Of a stretch of DNA of 64,000 nt, positions 57,270-64,000 are shown one piece after another; the stretch's first letter is position 1; each line of letters starts with the position of its first letter. Position numbers and translations under genes: made by a program. Origin of the DNA: Climacium dendroides (lineage: Eukaryota; Streptophyta; Bryopsida; Hypnales; Climaciaceae); contig OX467089.1 of the NCBI GenBank assembly GCA_950106755.1, positions 6,574,501-6,638,500 on the forward strand, given 5' to 3'. The notes under the pieces were generated by a model. That model ran no database searches. It had not been told where the DNA came from and worked only from the letters and a program-made list of their open reading frames with translations.

Positions 57270-57727
57270 ATTTTTATTATAATGTTTTACTCTTCAGGCC
57301 GGTATACAAATTTCTAGTCCGTTGGTATTCATTATCTTTATTGTTTGATTAGGATAGATTGCTTTTATTATAGCAAGTCCTACCCATTTATCCTCAGTTT
57401 CATTTTCCATAACTTTTAACCATAGAACTTTTGACCCTTTTGGAATTGATTGATATCTTCTACAGTAAAAATTTGTTGTAATCTTTTTCCAAGTTGTTGC
57501 GTGGTTGGTGATGTTTTAGGCTTTGTATTGTTGTTCTTTAGATATGTTTGTCTCTTATATGCAGCATGGCAGTATAGGCAATATTTTCGTTCTCCTAATG
57601 GTTTCTTATTTGATTCGTCCATATTCCCTTTCACATAATCTTTTGTATTTTTCTTGGTTTGATTGGCTAAGTGTAAGGTTGGGCTTTTATTTTTATTGTC
57701 TTGTACCATAGATAGAAAAACAAACAT
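57270..57727 (-). pseudogene. Gypsy ORF-A with second GPY/F-like module
   Basis: An ATG at 57727 overlaps the end of pol (stop at 57693-57695) in another frame. About 70 residues with a CLYC pair precede a shift near 57430 into a segment VLWLKV…EDKWVGLAIIKAIYPN…TNGLEICI…RVKHYN (57275-57430). This parallels the integrase GPY/F module at 57760-57930 (VLWLKP…NKWFGPYEIKIVYSN…TTGLTVRV…KLRPY) position by position. TGA at 57294 breaks it. I infer a duplicated SH3-like integrase C-terminal module that became separated from integrase. Confidence 0.6.
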
Positions 57728-59260
57728 TGGAAATCAGATCGGTCATTCCTTCTTCCATGATATACGGTCGTAATTTATTGACATTCACCCGAACGGTCAG
57801 TCCTGTGGTCTCATATAAGTCTACTGTTCCATTGGAATAGACAATTTTTATTTCGTAAGGCCCGAACCATTTATTTACAAATTTTCCTTTTTTCTTCTTA
57901 ATAGTAGGTTTTAACCATAGGACATTTTATCCTATTTGATAACTTTTTGTTGAATCTGATACGTATGGCGTAATATTACTGAATCTTGTATTGTTGGCCA
58001 TATTTTTCAGAAATTGGAAATTAGAACACTCCCCAACCTCTTATGTGTTGTGAGGTGTTTGTTGGTTTCTTTGATTTAAATGATTGGATTTCTCATGATG
58101 AGACTTTCTCATTAATTGCATTTTAGTTATGTAATTTTCAACCTCAATTCGTCGTAAATCCATTTGTTCTAGTTGTTACATGCGGTGTGCCAACATTGTA
58201 TACACTGATAAAACCCTTTGATGTCCTTGTGGTTGAGTTTCTAAGTACTTAATGGGAAGTAATGCCTCTGTTTCATATACTAGTAAGAAAGGTGTATGGC
58301 GAGTAGTTACTTTGTATGCTGTTCGGTATGCCTATAGTGCTGAAAATAACTTTTGATCCCAATCAGTCTGATTGCCATTTACTATTTTTGTGAGTATTGC
58401 CTTTAATACTTTGTTTGTCCATTGCCTTGAGGATTATAAGGGGTTGATTTTCGATGTTGAATCATAAACTCCATGGTAAGAAGTTGTATTGTTGTGTTGA
58501 GGAAATGAGTTCCTTGATCACTTACTAATTCTACTGGGCACCTATACCGAGTAATTATCTCTTCATATAAAAATTTAGCTGTAGAATAAACACTGTTATC
58601 TTTTAAAGCTCGGGCTTCTACCCATTTCGAGGTATAATCCGTAGCTGTGATTATGTATTTGTTAGCTATGGTTTTGGTTGGTGGGCGAATTGGACCAATA
58701 AAGTCAATTCCCCATCTTTGAAAAATCTCAAGTGGTAAAACAAGGTGTAAAGGATTCTTCCCTTTTCCGGGTTTACTACTATTCCTTTGGCATATGTCAC
58801 ACTTTTTACAATAGTTGTATACATCTTTTCGTAAGTCAAGCCATCAATATAAGGTTGTTAAAACCTTATGTAATGTTATAATGGAAGAGAAATGTCCTCC
58901 AACTAGACCCCCATGGGCTTCTGCAATAATTGTTTTGGTTATTGGTCCTGCTACATAGATTCTGGGTAGTGAATTTGAACATGTTTTTACCAATCTTCCC
59001 ATTTCATCTAGATGATAAGGCTGACTTCGTATTGCTATTTGACGACGAATGTTGAGAGGTATGTCCATCGGTATTCTTTTAGTTCGGAGGTAATCAATTA
59101 TTAGTCTTTTCCAGTCATAAAATGGGAAAATTTTCGTTTTGTTGGGGTGTAACTTGTACCATGAACAAGCTTGCATCTGGAAATGAATCTGGTATCCTAG
59201 TAGCTGCTTCACCATTAGTGATTCTTGAAAGATGGTCAGCTACGATATGCTATCTGCCTG
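57693..59260 (-). pseudogene. Gypsy integrase, catalytic Glu lost
   Basis: Integrase would join the element's DNA to the host genome. H2C2 zinc finger: AHGGLVGGH (about 58910) and CKKCDIC (about 58790). Catalytic core: Asp in GIDFIGP (about 58702), Asp in SDQGTHF (about 58517). The PQGNGQ motif that should lead to the Glu is followed at 58411-58426 by a small out-of-frame deletion, so the Glu codon is gone. C-terminal GPY/F module at 57760-57930. Stops at 58844, 58332, 58176, 58041 and 57927. Frames change near 59200 and 58415. Confidence 0.88.
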
Positions 59261-59640
59261 GCTTATGAATGATTTCAAAATCGTATTCTTGAAGCAATAG
59301 CATCCATCTTGCTATTCTTCCAGAAACTATTGTTCAGTTGACTAGATGTAGTAATGCTTTGTGGTCTACGTAAAATTTAAAATGGTTAGCCAATAAGTAA
59401 TGTCGGAACTTATGTAAGGAATAAACCATAGCCAAACCTTCTCGTTCTGTTGTGGAGTAATTCCTCTCAGCTTGATTTAGTAATCGATTGGCATAAAATA
59501 TGGGTGAATCGGTTTTTCCATCCATACTTTGTGTTAAAATACTACCAACGGCTTCATTAGATGCATTGCAATGCACATGAAACTCTTTGTCCCAATCAGG
59601 AGTCCTTAAGATCGGAGTCTCGATTAATTTTCTTTAATCA
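59240..59640 (-). pseudogene. Gypsy RNase H
   Basis: Degrades RNA in the RNA-DNA hybrid. The frame 59334-59576 shows the usual NYSTTEREGLAMVYSLHKFR and HFKFYVDHKALLHLV phrases. The first catalytic Asp of the normal D-A-S motif is Asn here (HCNASNEAVGS), a one-base change expected to abolish activity. TGA at 59334 and TAG at 59250 interrupt the tail, and a one-base deletion at about 59630 separates it from RT. Confidence 0.87.
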
Positions 59641-60975
59641 GTTCAAAGGCTTCTTGACACTTCTCATCCCACGAAAACTTGATTGTTGACTTGGTGAGAT
59701 TAGTCAAAGGCTGTGTGATTCTTGTAAAATCCTTAATGAACCTCCGATGGTAACTAGCTAATTCCAAGAATTGACGTACCTCCTTCATGTTAGTGGGTGG
59801 TGGAAGCGTTTGAATGGCTTTAATCTTTGCAGGATCTACCAATATCCCTTTTTTACAAATGACGTGTCCAAGCAATGTACTTGAACTTACTGCAAACGTG
59901 CATTTTTCCGGGTTCAAACTGATTCTGGCTTCGCGACGTCGTTCCAAGCATTTCCGAAGATGCTCGAGGTGCATGGCTTTACTCCCATATACTGTGAAGT
60001 CATCTAAGAATATTTGCATGAATACATTAAAAAATTCAGCAAATATTTGCATAATAGCCTGTTGAAAAGTTGCTGGAGCACATTTTAATCCGAATGGCAT
60101 TTCGCGGTAGGCAAATGGTCCCCACTCTATAATAAAGCAAGTCTTGAGTTGATCCCGTAAAGCCATGAGAATTTGATTATATCCACTGAATCCATCCAGC
60201 ATAGAGTACATTTCATGTCCTGCCACAGCCTCTGACACTTGATCAGTGGACGGTAGTGGGAAGGGATCCATCTTTGTGACCCCGTTCAATTTCCGGTAAT
60301 CTATGCATACTCGAAGCTTGCCATTTTTCTTTGGGACTATCACAATGGGTGATAACCATTCAGTTTCTTTGACTGGGTAAATGAATCTTACTTTTAGCAA
60401 CTTATCAATTTCCTCTTTGACTTTGGCTGCATATTTCGGATTCATTCGATACATGGCTTGTCGTACTGGATATGCATTAGGCATGAGCTCAATGCGATGT
60501 TCACATACATGTGTTGGTATTCCCTTAAGGTCTTCGTAACTCCATGCAAACACATCCTTGAATTCTTGTAGGAGTTTGACCAGTTCTTCCTTGAATTCTA
60601 ATTCAAGATTCTTGCAGATGCATACATTATGAGGTTTCTTTGTTGTACCCAAGTTTACTTCTTGTACTTGGTCCTTATCCTCTATAGTCCACTTGGCAAT
60701 GTCTTTGCCTTGAACTGATATTGACGCTGGAGTGTCATCAATAGTGAATATACCCTCTTTTTGGTTATAGAAATGGGCAGGATATTTAAGAGATGTATCT
60801 GTTACTTTGTCATATTCCGGTATTTTCTTTTTTCTTGTTTTTGAGGGTGGATTCGTTATGGATAATAACTCTGGTTCAGCCGCTTGACAATTATAAGAGA
60901 ACATCTCTTTGAGTCCTGTGAGCTCAATGTCTGCAATAGGTTGGAGAGATGGTATGGCTTGGTATACTATTTATT
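59624..60975 (-). pseudogene. Gypsy reverse transcriptase
   Basis: The 426-codon stretch 59624-60904 is a full RT core: fingers (WLSPIVIVPKKNGKLRVCID), palm (FSGYNQI, PFGLKCAPATFQQ) and active site FLDDFTVYG (about 59985-60010), then the thumb (FLELASYHRRFIKDF). The usual YxDD or FxDD is FLDD, with both Asp present. It continues in frame upstream into the protease-RT linker, broken by TAA at 60971. It copies genomic RNA into cDNA. Confidence 0.93.
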
Positions 60976-61033
60976 CTTCATTGTCCGTTAATCCCTCTGT
61001 CCAGTCATAGCATTCAATTTGAACTGGTCTTTT

Positions 61034-61800
61034 TTAGGGTGATGGACATGGTATTCGCTTAGTGCTAATTTTCTTCTCTTTTGTTTTATATACCAACGTA
61101 ATGGTATCTTTTGCCCAATCTTGCCTTGTGTTTGCCTGTTTAAGCCATGGTCTGCCAAGCAACATGGTATAACTTCTAGAGTTGGACTCCATTTTCATCA
61201 CTGTAGTTGTGATATTATATTGAAAACCTTCTACTTCAATATGGAGATCTCGTATGATCCCTAAAGGTGTTACCTTCCTTTGGTCGGTCATTTTAATAGT
61301 AAATGGTGCAGGTTCTAATCTTCGATATCCCAATTTTCGACAAAATTCCTCGGTAATTATGTTTACTCTAGAACCTCCGTCTAATAGTACATTATATACA
61401 GTGTAATGTTTGATGCGAGCCGTTATCACTAGCATTTCCATATCAAAGTCTTGTGTTTTGACATGACATACCTTTGCTGGTTTTTCTGGTGTCAAACTTG
61501 TTGACAGGAATGCCTCCATTACTTGTTGCTTACAGTACGGAGCTAACTCTAAGAGTTGTCCAATAGTAATGTTTGCCTTGGTTTGCTTTAATACTTCATG
61601 TATAATTTTTGCTTGCTTCATGTCCTTATCCCTATGGGATTTGTTCTTAATATTATTTGAGACTGGTTTTTGCTTTCTAGCCCTTGTTGTTGTTTCTTCT
61701 TCTGTTGTTGGCCTTTTTTCTTATTTCAAGAGCACAAATTCTTCTTCCTAAGGTGTTTCCCCTAATTCTTCTTGTAATCTTTGAACATCTTGGGTCACTT
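61034..61800 (-). pseudogene. Gypsy aspartic protease
   Basis: Cleaves the polyprotein. The flap-and-active-site phrases are VLLDGGSRVNII (Asp of the D-G-G variant seen in Tat/Ogre-type proteases) and LLGRPWL near the C-terminus. The frame extends upstream through a Gln/Glu-rich linker with TAG at 61748 and TAA at 61721 to about 61800, where it is offset from gag. It runs in the same register as RT across TAA 61034 and TAA 60971. Confidence 0.85.
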
Positions 61801-63681
61801 GTTGGTGTACCCTTCATTTGTCCTCCCATTCCTTAGATGCTCGTTCCCGGAGCTCTCCAAACTCCACTGTTTCCGGCTGTCCTTCATAGCCTCATTTCCA
61901 TTGTCACTTTCTTCACTACTACTACTAGCAGATTCTTCTTCATTTTCTAATTGTCGTTTTTGTGCCCTTGTCATTGCATAGACATCCGGGGCTATCATAT
62001 TGGAGGCAATTGTCGGCTTTTCGCTCTCCGGTATTCCTCTCACCTCCTCTTGGTGTCGTTTCCAAATAAAACATTCTTTCTTGATATGCCCTTTCTTATG
62101 GCAATAGTAACATTCGTCGGGATGACTTTCCCGTTGTTCCATACCTGAGTTGGTACGTCTTGGCCCATCTCTAAATCTCCTATCTTCAAAGCTGGATCTA
62201 TATCGATCCTTAGATTGATTCGCTTGTCTATTATAGTCATTTCTACTCCCAATATATGGGTTACCTCTTCCTTCGTATCCTCCCCGATACGGGTATCTTT
62301 CTTGCTTATAATTTCGTGAATCATAGTAATTGTTTCTAGGATGTTCCTGTTCTCAATCTCGATTCTTAAACTTCCTTACGGTCTCTGTCCTCCTCATGTT
62401 GTTCCACTGAGGTTGAATTTGATTGACTGCTGGTTTCCCTTCTTGGTATCGTCAATTGTAAGTGCATTCCTTGGTGCAATGTGTATTTGTATTGCAAATT
62501 GTACAATACTTTGTTTGACATTCTGTAGGCAAATGTCCCTCATTGTGGCAAATTTTGCAAATTACTCCATTACGAAATTTTTGTTGGTTTGTTGATAGTT
62601 GTGCTATCTCTTCTTATAGCTCCTTCAAAATATCCTTTTCCTTGAACTTTTTGGTTTACTTCCTTCTTCTTATCCTCTCATCTTCTGAATCACTACTTGA
62701 TTCATTTGAATCCGTACTAGAATCTTCCTTTCCTTTCTTATGGAATCCTAATTCTAATTTCCTTTCAGATGTCAACGCGCTCTCTAAAGTATCTGTAGGT
62801 AACATAAGGATATACTTTTCATATTCTTTTCGTAAACCATTCAAGAACCAAGTTTTCTTGAATTGATCGGGTAGTGGTGGGTTGAGCTTACTTGAGGACA
62901 ACATCACTCTCTCAAAGAATTCTTCCACATCCTCATATTTCTTTTGCTTAAGATGTGACAAATTGCCAATAACTTCCCTGTCCGTTTTCTTTTCATGGAA
63001 TCAGTGAATGAAAGCGGTCTTTAATTCCTCCCATGTCTTGAAGTGACTTGCTGGGAATTAGGCATACCATTCCAGGGCTTTCTTCTTCAGACATACCGGA
63101 AAAAGATCTAATCGCGCATCTTCATCTTGATTTGCATAACAAATATGGTTGAATTCTTTAATAAAAATGTCTGGATTCCCTTTACCCTTGAATTTGGGTA
63201 ATTGTGTCTTAATTCTTCTAGCCATTGCCATCCCTAATAAATCTCTTGGTTGAATGTCAACTCCTTGTGTGGTTGGGGTTGGTTTTAATTGTTTTGGTTC
63301 TTTTAACTTCCTTGTGCATATGGGTGTGATTGGTCCTGATATTTGATATGGTAGTCCGTAATCTTGATTTATGGGTGGTTGATTCCCGAAAATTTCTTTA
63401 GTTTCACTGGACAATGCTTTTAACTCCTATGGTTTAGTAACTTCTATTCCTTGTTTTGTCTCTATGTTTTTATCAGTGTTGCTTTCAACTTCTAACTCCT
63501 TGTAGTCACTTCCCCTATAGGCTGTAGAAAATCTTTTCCATTTATCAGCCTTTGCTTTGTCTTGTTTTCTTATTTTGCTCTCCAATTCTTGATCCTCTTT
63601 AAGTTTTTGAAGTCGAAAAATGTGTTCCTTTTCTACTTCTTTTTCTCTTCTAGTACTTGGTGAATTTGGTTCTTTGTTCAT
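61795..63681 (-). pseudogene. Gypsy gag with three zinc knuckles
   Basis: Structural capsid/nucleocapsid protein. ATG at 63681 lies 120 nt after the PBS. One register of 628 codons runs to 61795, with stops at 63427 (TAG), 63058 (TAA), 63001 (TGA), 62656 (TAA), 62614 (TAA), 62452 (TGA) and 62353 (TGA). Every one is one C-to-T step from CAG, CAA or CGA. Capsid (Retrotrans_gag-like) segment: PKFKGKGNPDIFIKEF … ALEWYA, EELKTAF, then YEDVEEFFERV. Knuckles: CKICHNEGHLPTEC and CTICNTNTHCTKEC (about 62470-62555), then CYYCHKKGHIKKEC (about 62075-62115). An Arg/Tyr-rich spacer separates them. Confidence 0.9.
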
Positions 63682-63800
63682 TATTGAAATTCATCCTTTA
63701 ATTTTATTTTATTTTTTAAATTGTGTCTTCCCGTATGATTTTATATATTTATCTTATTCAATTGCAATTTCTTTGTTTGTTTGCTTTCACCGTTGTTGTC

Positions 63801-63821
63801 GAGTCCCCAGCATGGTCGCCA
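63801..63821 (-). promoter_or_regulatory. Gypsy primer-binding site
   Basis: Two bases inside the 5' LTR the minus strand reads TGGCGACCATGCTGGGGACTC. From memory this matches the tRNA-Arg-type PBS of Tat/Ogre elements (TGGCGACTCTGCTGGGGA) at 16 of 18 positions, and less well the tRNA-Asp type used by Athila. It primes minus-strand DNA synthesis. Confidence 0.8.
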
Positions 63822-63823
63822 AA

Positions 63824-64000
63824 TGAAACACACTTTTTCACTTCAAATACATTTATCTAATTCCATGTATCTCAAACTTGTACACAAACTAGGAGTTGCT
63901 TGTTATTTTTAAACTTGATAAGCTTCTTAAGTCTTTATCTAATTTGCGGGAAAATATCTTTTATTATTATCTCTAATTCTTCAATCGGTCTTGAGTCTTC
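63824..64000 (-). repeat. Gypsy 5' LTR, truncated by window end
   Basis: Only the last 177 of about 857 bp are in the window; they are identical to 52253-52429. The expected right end is about 680 bp beyond the window. Confidence 0.95.

Larger units (their letters stand above)
52253..64000 (-). mobile_element. Ty3/gypsy retrotransposon with extra 3' ORFs (5' LTR truncated by window)
   Basis: The left 857-bp LTR (52253-53109) reappears from 63824 to the window end, identical over all 177 visible bases. A primer-binding site, gag, protease, RT, RNase H and integrase follow on the minus strand (RT before integrase, so gypsy). The integrase has a GPY/F module and no chromodomain. The RT active site FLDDFTVYG and the long 3' ORF region recall the Athila group; the protease phrase LLDGGSRVNI and PBS recall Tat/Ogre. 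I therefore place it only in the Tat/Athila (OTA) lineage. Projected full length is about 12.4 kb. Many stops and several shifts make this copy non-autonomous. Confidence 0.93.

Noticed and set aside
1..64000. CRISPR array, tRNA, rRNA or bacterial-type system
   Set aside because: None of the repeats has CRISPR geometry, no cloverleaf or rRNA core was seen, and all elements are eukaryotic.

Overview
The window is nuclear DNA of a land plant. It is AT-rich and consists almost entirely of transposable elements nested in one another. The plant assignment rests on Ty1/copia and Ty3/gypsy LTR retrotransposons of plant type, CACTA elements with a 3-bp target duplication, and a hAT transposase of the plant BED-DUF659-dimerisation layout. 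I see no convincing ordinary host gene, no tRNA or rRNA gene and no CRISPR array. A Tc1-type DD34E transposon and a rarely seen DDE transposase lean towards a non-angiosperm lineage (gymnosperm, fern, lycophyte or bryophyte), but I cannot fix the species.

Layout. 1-6.6 kb: AT-rich sequence with two tandem-repeat blocks and two small MITEs. 6588-9818: a non-autonomous CACTA element (TSD CAA). 9.8-17.5 kb: gene-free, with degenerate repeats. 17523-21086: a Tc1-like DNA transposon (TA target, DD34E triad) whose dead transposase is split by a 1.3-kb solo LTR (TSD GATTG) and a 214-bp CACTA-type MITE (TSD TCT). 21752-48318: a minus-strand copia retrotransposon with 217-bp LTRs, stretched to 26.6 kb by insertions. 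The main insertion is a 13,443-bp hAT element at 23446-36888 (8-bp TSD AGTTTTGC, TIR CAkGGTTGTCATAA) lying in the reverse transcriptase. A second block at about 40.9-47.7 kb in the leader carries an unclassified zinc-ribbon DDE transposase, tandem arrays and a MITE. 48.3-52.2 kb: degenerate repeats and an orphan CACTA terminus. 52253 to beyond the window: a minus-strand gypsy element, about 12.4 kb if complete, with gag-pol and about 4 kb of additional ORFs between integrase and the 3' LTR.

The most interesting object is the giant hAT. Besides its transposase it carries a divergent pair of accessory genes, a protein-kinase-like gene and a coiled-coil/RING-H2 gene, which share a repeat-built bidirectional promoter. 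One GC-rich motif (GTCCGCGCCC and its complement) is clustered at both ends of the element and at the promoters of all three genes, which suggests that one DNA-binding protein, probably the transposase, acts on excision and on transcription. All three genes now carry premature stops and/or frameshifts. The second highlight is the gypsy element: its visible LTR portions are identical over 177 bp, yet gag-pol contains many premature stops, the integrase has lost its catalytic Glu region, and a second GPY/F-like module lies downstream of the first.
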